Part shown: positions 46,530 to 58,784 of the stretch, one piece after another
How positions within the stretch are numbered: the stretch's first letter is position 1
Layout: the number at the start of each line of letters is the position of its first letter
NCBI GenBank assembly: GCA_947044405.1
Contig: CAMRHE010000028.1
Location: forward strand, 9,985,501 to 10,049,500
Length of the DNA stretch: 64,000 nt
Source of the DNA: Leptodactylus fallax
Lineage: Eukaryota; Chordata; Amphibia; Anura; Leptodactylidae
Reading direction: 5' to 3'
Made by a program: the position numbers and the translations under genes
Notes under the pieces: model-generated
The model's database searches: none
Told to the model about the DNA's origin: nothing
Seen by the model: only the letters and a program-made list of their open reading frames with translations

Positions 46530-47032
46530 GTGAACCTAGACTTAAATTGTAACTCCAGGTATAAACCTCTTTTCCTGAATGAATAGTACAGCATACTATA
46601 AGAAACTTTGTAATATATCTTATTAAAGAAAAATGTTGCCTTCTTCCCTTATTAGACTGCTTTCCTCCTTCTTATCTTCACTTTGTATCCATATTCAGCT
46701 CACACACAGAGGTCTATGGAGAGGGGAGGGGGGAGGAAAATATTAATTAATTTAGAACATCATTTTGTGCGGTGGTAGAGTCTCATTTTGAAATATAGCA
46801 GTGTTAGAAGGGTTCACTTTCACACAGTGTAGCAGAGTGTCGCAGCTGCAGCTAATAGAGTGTCTTTTCCCCTTCCCCTCTCCATAGACTAATATGTAAA
46901 ATGAAACTCAGCTTGATAAGTTGAGAATTTTTTTTTTTTTCTTAAATAAGATATATTACTACTTTTTTATATTCACCTGCACTATTCATTTACAAAAAGT
47001 TGTTTTAAAATTTGAGGTACACTTTAAGGATT
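46530..47032. mobile_element. Foldback MITE, full copy (partner at 19097)
   Basis: Left 'ttaaattgtaactccaggta' faces right 'aaatttgaggtacactttaa'. Inner pairs are 'gaatgaatagtacagc' against 'cactattcattta' and 'taatatatcttatt' against 'aataagatatatta'. Confidence 0.8.
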
Positions 47033-47399
47033 TTTATTTTTAACTAAATAGGTCAATTTAATTTAATTTATTTATTTTTTTTAATAAAGAGATTTACATT
47101 GCTTATTTCATGGAATGTAAGGCTAAACTTCCAGAGATATTACTAGCCTCCTAAAGACAGATTTATTCCGCTCCCATTGAACTTACTAATAATTTTCTAA
47201 GGAAAACATCCATAAATATGTAAACAAAGCTCATAAGTGGATATTCTATATATTTTATTGCTTCCTATAGTTCTTGCACAGTCAGAAAAAATCTCCGACT
47301 TGTGTTTGTACCTTTACATTTGTATGCATATATGCAATGACTGCTTGAGGGGTCTAGAATATTATTCACAGCTGTATGTTGTATCCATGTATCCTTCAG

Positions 47400-47660
47400 C
47401 TCCACAAGACCATTTAGTTTGATGTGCCTTCCTCTTGCAAGAACAACAGTGACTCACTTAGATTTCCGGATTTCGGCATTTTTGACAGAGATGCTTGCCC
47501 ACAACTTTGATGGTGCTTGTGTTTAATTGTGACAAGCTCAGAGAGGATGACTGAATGACAGACAAAGAGCCCCGTTAACAAGGAGAGTCACCAAAGTTCT
47601 GTTTCTCAATGTACGGATGATAAGCTTTGTTTAAAGATGTCAATCACCCAGACGCTGGGA
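47400..47660. promoter_or_regulatory. Strong candidate conserved non-coding element
   Basis: Repeat-free, balanced block with GTGTTTAATTGTGACAAGC, CTGAATGACAGACAAAG, CCCGTTAACAAGGAG and GAAATTATTTAAATATG cores. It sits in otherwise AT-rich DNA; no open frame of note. Confidence 0.5.
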
Positions 47661-48015
47661 AATTATTTAAATATGTATTTGTCATCTGACAAAAAAAATC
47701 AGTCTGAAAAAATAATGTTTGGCAGCCTCCCTTGAAATGTTCTGTAGCTTTCTGTAACAGTGGAATCTGTCTACATGGAAAGTCAAAGACTGTTGGAACC
47801 TCAATATGACAGGAAGCTTCCAGATAAAAGAATGACAAGGAGCAGGAGCTATTGTAATCACTAGTAAACCAAGACCACAGGCACAGCCAAGCAGAAGCAC
47901 GAAAACACAGAGAATATTGGAGCCAAACATCAATGTCAACCAGCCTCGGTAAATTAAAAGGAAGACCGGAATGAGCGAATAATACAAATATATAAATAAC
48001 AAAATCTGTCACATT
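47661..48015. other. Unassigned sequence with an overlapping open frame
   Basis: A 122-codon minus-strand open frame (47644-48012) begins MTDFVIYIFVLFAHSGLPF and is hydrophobic at first, with no recognised family. It has no splice context in keeping with FIGN and overlaps a second hydrophobic frame, so chance is favoured. The block may be a continuation of the preceding candidate element. Confidence 0.3.
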
Positions 48016-48019
48016 AAAA

Positions 48020-48260
48020 AGGCCGTATGTTGCAGAAAAGGAGGAGCTGAGGACATTTAGATTTATGGGGAAAAATTTGGAATAATTCGTAATATATTCA
48101 TTCTGAGTTTAGGAGTCCAGTGGGCGGTCTTACTCAGTGATTGAAAGCCTTCATTGGATCATACCCTAGGCTAAGCCTGGAATGAGCTCAGGCTTAGATA
48201 AATAAGTTACCAGTTCTACCGAATATTACGGAATAAGACCATACATCTGCACAAAAACTA
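48020..48260. mobile_element. Dispersed foldback family, copy 3
   Basis: 'gaggagctgaggacattta', 'tggggaaaaatttggaataa' and 'gagtttaggagtccagtgg' match the copies at 17320 and 38960. Confidence 0.6.
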
Positions 48261-48284
48261 AAGAGCCCCTAGCCCTGTATCCAG

Positions 48285-48530
48285 GGGAAGACACAGACAG
48301 CTGAGTGCCCCATTCAAGAACAGTTATGGGCCCCTAGCTTACCAAAATCTCGCCATAATACATCCCCTTACATGTATTACATGTAATAATTCACCTGTAA
48401 TTGTTATCCATGACATTTATTAGTTTAGGCATTTACCCACACTCTAACAGAAGCTGCTACCAAGATAACAGGGCCCCCTGACCCAATGGGCCCTTTGCAG
48501 CTGGCCAAAAGTGCCTAAATCTTGGCATTA
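48285..48530. repeat. Dispersed repeat, copy 2 (partner at 18525)
   Basis: Shares 'gacacagacagctgag', 'agggccccctgaccca' and 'gcatttaccc' with 18525-18790. Confidence 0.65.
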
Positions 48531-48542
48531 GACTAATATGTA

Positions 48543-48910
48543 TGGCCACTAAAGATGGGCAAATCCAAGAAGATTTGTTTCGTCCTGTGTTTAGATGAAG
48601 TGAACCCCCAGTTTGGTCCAAGTTTGGACAGAACCGGAAGGGAAATTATTATACTCTGGGGCATATTTGCTGGAGGCCCAGAAGAGGTTATGGAAGGCGA
48701 GTATAAATGTTTTTGTTTTTTTTAATTGTTGTCAACTCCCGTGGGCCTCCACTTATACTCTGGGGTCTGAAAACACTCCAGAGTATAATAACCGCCAGTG
48801 GCCATTTTAGTTCGTCCAAGTCATATTCCAAATTATTTGTAAATAATCGAACAATTTGGAATTTTCTGATCGAATCCGCTTTGTTGCAGATTTGCCCATT
48901 CATAGTGGCC
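48543..48910. mobile_element. Foldback MITE with GGCCACTA ends
   Basis: Left 'ggccactaaagatgggcaaa' is the reverse complement of right 'tttgcccattcatagtggcc', with small changes. The interior pair 'attattatactctgggg' and 'cagagtataataac' is exact in part. A related diverged copy may be 50500-50720. Confidence 0.85.
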
Positions 48911-49489
48911 ACCTTTAATGCTATAGAGAGCAAGAGTAGTTTACTGAATTAAACAACATCCATTATTACTTCTCCTATATGATTTTTAGAACATGTTACC
49001 CCATCTTAATACAATATTCATGGCTACATAATCCCCTCTTGTGATGCTTTGAATTTACACACAAATATTGCAATTTACATTACAAAGAAAACTGGAAAAA
49101 AAAATGAAGAAGAGAAAAGAAACAACAAAAAGCCTCCAGAAGTTTAAAATAAGTAAAAAAAAAAAACTTGCATAAGAAATAGGTCACTTGTTATATAAAC
49201 CATATGTTCTTTTTATTGCACTACAAAAAGCTAATAATACAAACAAGAGATGCAAGACAAGATCTAGGACACTTTCCAATATATAATTCAATGCATATTA
49301 CCCGTGAATTTACTTGTTTTAGCCAAAGGCTTTATGTATGTTTCACTGAAAAGTAGATTTTCTGTTGAAAACTTGACATACACCAGACTTTGCAGATTCT
49401 AAAAGAAGTGAACGGGAAAGGACACATGCTATGTTATGTTATTTTCTAGCGGTAACAGCAATTTTTTTTTTCCTTTTAACAAATTAGCA
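48911..49489. other. Unassigned AT-rich sequence
   Basis: Several A runs; no gene or named repeat. Confidence 0.4.
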
Positions 49490-49680
49490 CATAAAGACTG
49501 TGGAGACTGGTTTAATTAATATATATACCAGCTGAAGCATATACAATTAGATGAAATTAGCTGAAATTGGCCTTTTGGAAATACAGCGTCAAACCCAAAC
49601 ATTACTAAATTGTAAATTTAAATATAGAATATCATTTTGGATTTAATTAAAGAAGATGATTTGGGAAGAAGTGGATGGGG
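49490..49680. promoter_or_regulatory. Candidate conserved non-coding element
   Basis: Repeat-free AT-rich block with GGTTTAATTAATATATA, CAATTAGATGAAATTAGC and GGATTTAATTAAAGAAG homeodomain-type cores. Confidence 0.4.
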
Positions 49681-49912
49681 AATGGAAAAAAAAAAGTTTT
49701 GTTTTTTTTTTTCCTGTGAATGGTGCCTATGTTCATTCATCATATTAGGGCTATGTAATGGGCAGGAAAGCCTCAGGAACGCTGCAAAGAGAAGCCAATA
49801 AAAAGCTTGTATTTCGATTTACGGTTTTTACTTTCATTGGTTGACAGTAGCCAAGTTTTTATTAGTAGTATTCCATATGCAAAGTATAATAAATGATGGT
49901 ACATTCAAAAAT

Positions 49913-50095
49913 GTATTTAAGGATAAGTCCCCACGTAGCGAGCCATAGCCAAAAAGCGTTGCTGAAAAAAACGCAGCAGAAACAGATCACGTTTTTTCCG
50001 CAGTTTTCCTCTGCAGACTTTGTTCCTATTATACCTATATGGAAAACGCCATATAGTTATGGCCCAACAGTCAAACACCCTTAAGGTCCACCTAT
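49913..50095. repeat. Fragment of the 'gttgcggaaacgcagc' repeat type
   Basis: 'aaaaaacgcagcagaaacag' and 'cgttttttccgcagttttcc' form an inverted pair. Related to the foldback at 62879. Confidence 0.5.
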
Positions 50096-50499
50096 AAAAA
50101 AAAAAAAGTTTACATTCAACATCTACTTTTTCTTTTTACTGGACAATGTTGTATGGAAATGCACAAACTACCAACATACAATATACATACGAGGCAAAAA
50201 TAACACTCTTTGGCCACCATCTGGCTAATGCAACTTTATGGACATCAGGTGCATCGGGAGTTTTCACTGCAAACATACTGAATATACAGTACCAATATGA
50301 TGTGAGCTCTGGCTTTTCCGTGTCTTTCAAGCAAATTTAGTATCTTTTTTTATTAGTAGGATGAAGAGAAAATGTAGGGTGCAATTATACTCTTATTGGT
50401 TAGTAATATTGCTTATATGAATCCCACCAGGAAAATATCTGCATAGGACTTATATAGTGAGTTATGGTACCAGAGGAGTAACATGAAGCTCCTGGGCAG

Positions 50500-50720
50500 A
50501 GATGAGTGAACTGGTTCCTATCGAGCTGGGTTTGTTACACATTTTCCAAAAATCTTGGGTTTGGCCAAATCTAAGATGTAATGGATTCACCACCCATGAG
50601 TCACAATTATGCTCTGATGAGTCCCTGGAGTATAACAATAGCACTTTGCTTTGGTTTGAAACTAAACTGGCGGGTGAAGCTCTGCAAAAGGAATCTGCAA
50701 ATATCTGCAAAAGGAATCTG
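50500..50720. repeat. Dispersed repeat, diverged copy of the 48543 type
   Basis: Starts 'agagatgagtgaactggttc', with 'gtccctggagtataacaata' inside. Confidence 0.45.
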
Positions 50721-50984
50721 ACATGGTTTGCCCTCCTGGACCAAATTGTAAAATCTGTACCGGGTCTCCCAACTATAAATGTATTGTTTATAATACTGGT
50801 CTCATATTGGGAAAAGACCCCCTAAACCTTCTGAACCTGGGTGCGACTGTTCCCTCTGATCCCCTTCAGGTTATACCTCTATACAGTACCATCAGATACT
50901 CCAGATATGATCCATACTCCAAAAAGTTGAGTTGGGAGGTTGAGATAAGGAAGTTATACAATAGGACAAACTGAAAACAGTCTA

Positions 50985-51035
50985 CATACTCTATACAGCT
51001 CAACAGAACATGTTGGTGCTATATAAACAACGGTT
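50985..51035. mobile_element. SINE tail fragment
   Basis: 'gttggtgctatataaacaac' matches the 3' tail of the SINE at 59886 ('gctggcactatataagcaac'). Confidence 0.6.
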
Positions 51036-51199
51036 CATAAACATACTTTTCCTTTTCCCAATAAAACTCCTTCACGACATGGTGAATAAACCTCAAACAC
51101 TAAAAGGACAAGTGACAAATTTACAATCATAAAAAAAACAAGTACTAAAGTCATTAATAGCCTAAGAGTTTACCGCAATATATCAATACATAAAACTGC

Positions 51200-51690
51200 T
51201 ATAGTCCAATTTTCCTGAAACACTTATCCTAAGATCACATCCAGTTAACGGTGATTGAGCTATGGCAACCATTAAGAATCAATAGATCTTTAGAGTTTAC
51301 AACAACCAATCTGCAATTGATCTTTATTTTTATGTAAAAAGCCATAAAAGACCTAGACACTTGCCATAAGCGTTTACAAATGGCACAATTAACACACTCC
51401 GAAACCTTGCAGTCAAAACAGGTCAATAGTTCTGAAGTACTGTACAGCGGAAACAATTGTGGTCGCCTTTTGCACTGCTGAGCTGCTAATAAGGTGTGCT
51501 ATATTCCTGGCGATGTGAAATGTTAACAATTATAGATGTGTTTACTGCATCTCCAATTATAAAAAATATTGTCAACAGTCAATCCGAGCCTCGGTGGGGG
51601 AAAAGAACAGGGATAATAATAACAGCCAGGACATTTACAGGCAGTAAACAATTATTCCAGAAAATGTCTCTATTATAAGGCTACTGCCCC
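51200..51690. promoter_or_regulatory. Strong candidate conserved non-coding element
   Basis: About 490 bp of repeat-free DNA with AACCAATCTGCAATTGATC, AAGCGTTTACAAATGG, GAAACAATTGTGG, GTTAACAATTATAG and AAACAATTATTCCAG cores (Sox- and homeodomain-like) and a GC-balanced stretch near 51580. No coding pattern. The longest such block in the window. Confidence 0.5.
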
Positions 51691-51699
51691 AAGATTTAT

Positions 51700-52029
51700 C
51701 GGTTTGAGAAATATTGTTACGCCAAAAATACATTTCTAGATGATCTATGACTTGAAACGTATTTACTGAAATTAATCCACAAATTTGTTCCAGGAATTAT
51801 TCCCAGCACTGTTTAAAGGAGAACAATAAAATTATTTCCCCTCCAGTGTAGACCATACCATACAATATTTTTAGTTTGAGACCATTGGTTGCATCTTATT
51901 GTTTGAGAACTTTTTGTTCCTCTAAGTAACACCATAAGGGAATTTTACCAGAATGCTATGGGAAAAGGTCAATAGATAAAACAGAATGGTTTGGTTAAAT
52001 TATACCAAAAGACCATGTACCCATCGGGT
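51700..52029. other. Unassigned sequence
   Basis: AT-rich, with no recognised repeat or gene. Confidence 0.4.
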
Positions 52030-52240
52030 AGCGCGTAACCATCAGTGTCAAACTGGTCCCCCACAGTACATGAGGATCCTTCGATGGCCCAGACTCTAAC
52101 ACAATAATGGTCCAGAAGATACCAAAATTTGAAGGGTACTATGGTTTATTTCCTACGGTTGTTGGAGGCTGGGCCCCCAGAATCATTTTATATGTTGGGC
52201 CCCAGGAACCTCATTCTGACACTGGTAACCAAAGTATCCA
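52030..52240. repeat. Dispersed repeat fragment ('gggcccccagaat' type)
   Basis: 'gtgtcaaactggtcccccac' and 'ggctgggcccccagaatc' are common to a frog repeat with a 'ctggcccac' start. Boundaries uncertain. Confidence 0.45.
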
Positions 52241-52244
52241 TCTT

Positions 52245-53185
52245 TTAAAATGCAACATGAACTTCTTTAGAGTGAAAGTTACCTTCTGTAGAGTTTCCTA
52301 TTTGCTATCTATTTGTCTATCAGTCATGAAGTATGCCTAGGAGGTGACAAGGATGCCCAGGAACCCAAGGGGCTCAAAAGATTCCTCTGCCACAGATGAG
52401 ACCATAACTATAAATGACACTGTGCCATATTTTGCATTATGTCCCAGGACCCACAAGATGCATTTCTATCTAAACCTGAGGTCTCCCTCTAGTCTGTGCC
52501 TCACTTATCCTAAAATACAGTACCTTTGATTCTGTTAAGGATCCTCCGCTTTACTCTGCCTATAGTGTTATGATGACTTTCCCATGTCAATCTTACTTCA
52601 GGTCCACTTTCCTGACCCTCTTGCTATATTTTTGTCCATTCCAACAAAAGAACTCGCTTACTCTATCGTCTTCCAGTCAAATGCTTTTCCCATACCAGAA
52701 ACGTCTCTTCCTTTCTGCACATCTATTAATTGATATTAGGCCTCTTCCTATCAGCCAACTACACAGATCAATCTGAGCCAATATCCACCATATTACATAA
52801 ACACACAAAAGTCTCACTGAGCACTATGGATAGAGAGACAGTAATGTATACAAATATTACATAGTGTAGTGCTGGATCACACATTGACTCCCTTTCAGTA
52901 GCTTTAGCTGAATGCTGATTTTGGAATACAGTTTTTTTCTATTTTTAATGGGGAGAAGGAGTTCACATTTAAATGCAACGTGCCTGATCCTTTTACCCCC
53001 AGCATTTGCCAAAAGATTGGTGGCTGAACATTTTATATATTTTAGATAGTTGTCATCCCCCACAAATCGGAGGCGTCAAGCAAACGCAAGTCTAATGTGT
53101 ATGACTACTTTAACAGACAATGGAATCCATGTTTCTTTGCTCATTATCACAAAGTAGCGATCCTAAAAATAGATTCATCACCGTG
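52245..53185. other. Unassigned sequence
   Basis: No gene or clear repeat. Short frames of 60-77 codons only. Confidence 0.4.
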
Positions 53186-53189
53186 TCTA

Positions 53190-53455
53190 ATGCGGAGTTA
53201 TAAATCTGGTGAATTATTAGACAGTCTAGTCTAACTTTGCACCAATTATTAGTTGGCTAAGTTTCCAACATAAAAAAAATCCAAATTTTGGCACATTATT
53301 TGAAGCATGGGGTCTCATTTAAGCCCCATCCCCTTTGGTAAGTCACACCCTTTCATGTGAAGCTGTGCCCCCTTTTCGTGCACAAGACAAGTTTTTTTGA
53401 CACATTATGCCAGAATTCTGGTGAATTTTACTTATTAAATCTCCCCCAATGAGCC
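53190..53455. repeat. Dispersed repeat with 'aatctccccca' end
   Basis: 'gtgaattttacttattaaat' then 'ctcccccaatgag', with 'gacacattatgccagaattc', is a common repeat end; the same type of end is seen near 45935 and 57380. Confidence 0.55.
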
Positions 53456-53639
53456 TTCAGGCTCCAGGATACAAAGCTAAAACCTTCTCTGTAAGTGGTT
53501 ACATCTCATTTCTAATATCCCTTACAGCAATTTGAGAAGTTTTATAAAAATAACAATGTTAAAATAACTTAAAATAGCTACCAGAACTCTACCAAAAACC
53601 AGGAGGTAAAACATCTTACTTGATTCTTTGGCTGGGTCT

Positions 53640-54085
53640 CTTCTTTAATTCCATTAACTTTAACTGGGTTTCTTTAATTACTACAGAGAATGGTTTACAA
53701 TTACACCCTAGAACAGACAAAGGAGAAATCTGACCACACACTTATACTATATCTATGGTAGCAATCTAAGGACACATTGTCATTCAGAGCCAGTGGTGCA
53801 GGTTTTCTCAAATCAAAATACATGACTGAGCACAAATCACACTTGGCAAAACTTCATCTTCCTTTGCAAATTTTAACTTGAATCTACTAAGTTGCTGCCA
53901 TGTTATTACGTCAATCAAAAGCTAATTTGCTGTAGGCGACAAACTAAACGTTGCTACATCTGTACATGTATACAAACAAACTGGGATACTTGGAGCCATA
54001 CATTGCTACTCATCTGCCATAAACATTATCAGACGGATTCTATAAGAAGAATATTCTAAAGTATTGGTCTGATATTAGGATGCAA
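53640..54085. promoter_or_regulatory. Candidate conserved non-coding element
   Basis: Repeat-free, with TTCTTTAATTCCATTAAC, GTTATTACGTCAATCAAAAG and AAGCTAATTTGCTGTAGG cores. Bounded on the right by a 49-bp array. Confidence 0.45.
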
Positions 54086-54412
54086 AATCAAAAAGGGAAA
54101 AAATACAATTTACTAAAAGGAACCATATACATAAAACAAGAGCAGAGTCGGAAAAACCTGTTGATTTTTGTATTACTGGCCAAGTAGGTCATATGTATGA
54201 GGGTGTGCCAATTTATCTGCTATGATAAATTATATCAAGGATGATGGGTCCTTTATTCTCACAGAAAAGAAGCTGGGCTTATTTCTCTATCCTCATTCAG
54301 AAAACACTCCTGGCAAAACTGAGCATGCTTGTGGTGATAGGAGGTGGGAGAGTCAGGAGAAACACCTGTAAACTGAACAAGTGTTGGACCAACTAGCTAT
54401 AAAAGTTTTAAC

Positions 54413-55265
54413 TTAAAAAGGAGTCTGTCATCAGAACCAGCATATTACCCCAAGCCCTACAGATAGATAGGGTAGGGTTACCAGAGACCCAGCATATCAA
54501 CCCCAGCCCTGCAGATAGATATGCTGGTTCTGGTGTCCCTAACCTATCTATCTGCAGGACTGGGTGATATGCTGGTTCTGGTGACACTATCCTATCTATC
54601 TGCAGGGCTGAGGTGATATGTTGGTTCTGGTGACACTAACCTATCTATCTGCAGGGCTGGGGTGATAGGTTAGGGTCACCAGAACCAGCATATCACCCCA
54701 GCCCTGCAGATAGATAGGTTAGTGTCACCAGAACCAGCATATCACCCCAGCCCTGCAGATAGATAGGTTAGTGTCACCAGAACCAGTATATCACCCCAGC
54801 CCTGCAGATAGATAGGTTAGTGTCACCAGAACCAGCATATCACCCCAGCCCTGCAGATAGATAGGTTAGTGTCACCAGAACCAGCATATCACCCCAGCCC
54901 TGCAGATAGATAGGTTAGTGTCACCAGAACCAGCATATCACCCCAGCCCTGCAGATAGATAGGTTAGTGTCACCAGAACCAGTATATGCCCCCAGCCCTG
55001 CAGATAGATAGGTTAGTGTCACCAGAACCAGCATATCACCCCAGCCTTGCAGATAGATAGGTTAGTGTCACCAGAACCAGCATATCACCCCAGCCCTGCA
55101 GATAGATATGTTAGAGTCACCAGAACCAGCATATCACCCCAACCCTGCAGATAGATAGGTTAGTGTCACCAGAACCAGCATATCACCCCAGCCCTGCAGA
55201 TAGATAGGTTAGTGTCACCAGAACCAGCATATCACCCCAAACCTGCAGATAGATAGGTTAGTTGC
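54413..55265. mobile_element. T2-like MITE carrying a 49-bp array (array 3, about 17 units, with inversion)
   Basis: Starts TTAAAAAGGAGTCTGTCATC. Two forward units are followed by about three units in reverse orientation (about 54527-54667, with CAGGGCTGGGGTGATA on the plus strand), then about twelve forward units to 55265. The unit matches arrays 1 and 2. Right of the array, 'agtatgcaaatgagctcttt' corresponds to the tail after array 1 ('gagctcattatttgcatat'). Confidence 0.92.
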
Positions 55266-55619
55266 AACTGAATCAAACAATATTTACCCCTTCTGAATCA
55301 CTTGTCCCTTGTCAGTATGCAAATGAGCTCTTTTGGAGAAACAAGGGTGTTGCCGTAGCTCCAAAGAAGTATGGTAGGTGGCAATGCCCTCATTGTCCTC
55401 ATGGTTGCTTTGAATCATATCACACTATAGACTATTCTTCATCTATAATTTTAGCAATTTTGGTCATGTAGGGGATGACAAACCTGAAATATTATCCTGT
55501 TAGAGATTAGACCAATCTGTAAAGCTTGCACTATAACATTACATTATAACTACTTGATACATTATCAAGGCTGCCATTAATAGAACAGACATGCCTGTCA
55601 GTAGGCAAAGACTAGCAGT

Positions 55620-55621
<2 letters not shown>

Positions 55622-55672
<51 letters not shown>
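55622..55672. repeat. (TA)n microsatellite
   Basis: About 51 bp of uninterrupted TA. Confidence 0.97.
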
Positions 55673-55677
<5 letters not shown>

Positions 55678-55679
55678 AT

Positions 55680-56275
55680 GAGTGTTATTTGGATCATCAA
55701 GACCACAAGTTAGATCCTGATCAAGAAAAATGTCAGCTTAGCTCTGACTGCAAATTTTCTAAAAAAAATCTCCCTCAAGCTAAGGGCATTTTATCCGTAC
55801 AGTACCAAGTTACCAAGAGGCCCTATAGACAAAATTCAGTAATTTCTCAGAGAATAGAGGAAAGTCCCAATTTTAAAGGTTGACCATACACAATAGATAG
55901 TAGTTAGATGAACACTCATTAAGTGTTTCTTAAACATTTTATGGTTGTTGGGTTTGGAAGACATTAATCTATTATGTATGGTCAGCTAAAGTGCTCTAAT
56001 ATTACCTTTAACCTATGTATGCTTCTTCCTAAAGACTCTGCTTTAACCTTAAGGGGTCTTCATTCTCACAGCAATAATGCAGAACTTCTAATCTTTGACA
56101 CACAGAAAAATTAGAGGTGGACCCCTTCAGCTGCTAAACCTACTGCTCTGGAGATTACGTCCTTGTACTAACCACAGCGCCATTCTCCCAATGAACAGAA
56201 CATATAGCAAACAATGGAATGAACCCAAGGAATGATACTCTGGAGGAGTCTGAAATCCTAAAAATATTTCAGAAT
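55680..56275. other. Unassigned sequence
   Basis: No gene or named repeat recognised. Confidence 0.4.
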
Positions 56276-56400
56276 ACATAAAACTTTCCACTGAGGATAT
56301 TACTTGCTAATTAGTCTTAGATGATTTTCTCTCGTGCCGCGGGTTTTTCAGCTGTTCAGCTACAGAATCCATGACTAGACCGAGCAGGAGGCTTATTTCT
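56276..56400. promoter_or_regulatory. Weak candidate conserved non-coding element
   Basis: Short repeat-free block with TTACTTGCTAATTAGTCTTAG and a GC-rich CTCGTGCCGCGGG. Confidence 0.3.
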
Positions 56401-56429
56401 TCAGTATTCTGCTTCAGTCTCTGCCTCTA

Positions 56430-56540
56430 GTTGAATACAATGGAAGGAAGATTCAGGATGAAATTTGGAGTGGATTTTGAGGTAGATTTCGCCTTAAAAG
56501 TAGGTCCATATTCCTCCATGTGAACTTACCCTGCACAACA
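56430..56540. repeat. GTTCACAC-type repeat fragment
   Basis: Ends 'cctccatgtgaacttaccct', the inverted form of the usual family start. Confidence 0.5.
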
Positions 56541-56544
56541 AAAG

Positions 56545-58005
56545 ATGGCCCTTTATCAAATTCATCATTTGCAACGAGCCCCAAACAGCTGTCTGTGGAT
56601 CTCCCTTACTTTTGGAGGAGACAATCTGGTTTGGCTTTAATCCCAGACAATGTCACCAGGTTTCTTGAAAACCAGGCCATTGATCTATAGGCAGCACTTG
56701 AGCACGTTTTACTTCTTTCCATCAAGGAGAACTTATTTCAAAGAATTCTTAGTAGAGCATTTATGGTCTCTGTAAGACCAATAAGGTGACACAGTATCCA
56801 TTCTGACCCAAGCATGTCTATATAACACCATTTACTGACAACTCCTTTGGTTGACCTTCTCACTATGGGACAACATAACCTGGTCAGGATGGGAAACCCA
56901 ACATAACTGAATCGTCTGGAAATGTTTTTTTTCTTGGAAGTGTCTTATAAACATGGATACAGGATTTCAGAGAACTTCAGATCTCATATCAGGAAAGAAT
57001 TGTAATTATATGTACTTTAATTGAAAAGCCCCCGGCACTCTTTAAAGCCGATCATACCAGGGACAGTCTTGAGTGCTGTCAAGCACCATGTTCATGAATA
57101 ACCCCCTCATGATGCTTTACTTGCTAAGTGATGTATTTTAATGCACAAGGCCCTTGACTTTTTACACTCTTAACTAAAGACGATGCATGGACAACCACAA
57201 TCTAACTACTTACAAAAACTGCCAAAGAGAAAGCATTCTATATGAAGAGATTGGAAATGTTAGAACAACAAAGGTATAGTCTAGCTGAATTTATCAGCTT
57301 CTTAAGTTGCAGACTCACAAGAGAATGTCAATTATTAGATGGAAATGGGAAACTGATTTTTAATAGCCAATGCTACACAATGGGGGAAATTTATCATGTT
57401 TTGTATGCCAGTTTTAAATTTTTTGTGCAAATTGGGATTTTGTGCACCAAAATTTTTGACTTCTCCCTCTTAAACCTCCCTCTCCACTTTCCAGAAATGG
57501 GTGTGGATATAAATAATATCTAAAACTTATACCAGCTATGAGATTTTCCATATGACTATGAGAAAAAAAAAAGTATAGGAAATTTCTATGGGTACCAAAT
57601 TAGGAATCCACCAAACACCGATGTTATGAACCAAGCAAGTCACCAATTGGAAGGTATCAGCTGGCGAGTAACAGGTTGGCCACATCTATGTGCTTCTTTC
57701 TACATGTGAATATCAATACAATATAACAAAGCAATAAATCTCATTAATTAGACCCCACTAATTAAATTAATCCAAACTAGTATTTTGCAATTTCTGTGTG
57801 GGTATTTGGAGGGTTTGAAAGACTAGAATACTGCATCGCCTTGTCATAGAAAACACAGAAAAAAAAAAAAATCTTAAAAAAGGTCCCATTTTATGTCTAC
57901 CAGACCCTTTAGGATTCTTTGGGATCCATCATCGCTATCATTGCTCCGCTACGAAGAGAAAACTTTGCGCCAGTGTGAACAGAACCTTAGGATCCAAATG
58001 ACTAC
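56545..58005. other. Unassigned sequence with repeat pieces
   Basis: 57375-57500 ('gggggaaatttatcatgtttt') is a common frog repeat end. Around 57960, 'ttgcgccagtgtgaacagaa' is a GTTCACA fragment. No gene. Confidence 0.4.
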
Positions 58006-58009
58006 TTTG

Positions 58010-58400
58010 CATTAGAAAACCTTGTTTGCTACTTTCAGTTTCCTGAAAAAGCTTATCAATGTTCTTATAATTGTCCACACTTTAATCCCGTAATTGACAT
58101 CCTGGAAAATAACTGTATATGTTTAATTTAATGCAATATTGTGGTTCTTAATTATGTGAAGTCGTTTATTCATGAAATATCTGCAGACTAAATAATACTT
58201 TTACGTCTTAAAAAATGTGATAAAGAAAATTAGGATCCTAAAGCCTCCTAAGAAGATGAGTATACTTAAATGATAATATGCAAATGACAGCAAATGCACT
58301 TCACAATAAGTAGGCCAGGCCATCCAGATATTCTCTCTCTTATCGTGCAGTGTTTCTTGTGGGATATGTCTGGAGCTATCTCTGATTTTCTAATTTGTAA
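58010..58400. promoter_or_regulatory. Strong candidate conserved non-coding element
   Basis: About 390 bp, repeat-free, with AATCCCGTAATTGACATCC, TTTAATTTAATGCAATATTG, TTCTTAATTATGTGAAG, and a POU/TALE-like ATATGCAAATGACAGC. Flanked by repeats on both sides. Confidence 0.5.
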
Positions 58401-58784
58401 TTTGGACTTCACAAGTGGATTCGTTCATGATTGACATTGTAGGTTGTACTTAAGTATGAAGTTACTGTATGTGCTAGATATGTGGCTGAAAAAAAGTTTT
58501 ATTAAAATTGATAAAAAGTGCCTAAATGTGGACAATGCATTTAATACTTTTACAAAACATTACGTCATATAATAATCCAAACGCAAGGCATAATATCTCA
58601 TCCAATGGAGAGGATTCATCGATGGATATTTGCTCTGCAGGTTCCAGAAGCCAAAATGGTCTCCGTACATTGCGCCAGATATCCAGGCTTATCAGATATT
58701 GGGGCCAATGTCCATGCAAACCCCTAATACTGTTGGATTGGGATTGTCTGATATTTTAAAAAAAATCTGGCGATGAGTAGGCAA

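Noticed and set aside
47644..48012. 122-codon hydrophobic minus-strand frame as a membrane protein gene
   Set aside because: It overlaps another hydrophobic frame, which reflects A/T-rich composition, and has no homologue that I recognise.
54413..55265. CRISPR-like array
   Set aside because: Units are contiguous with no unique spacers, and the host is a vertebrate.
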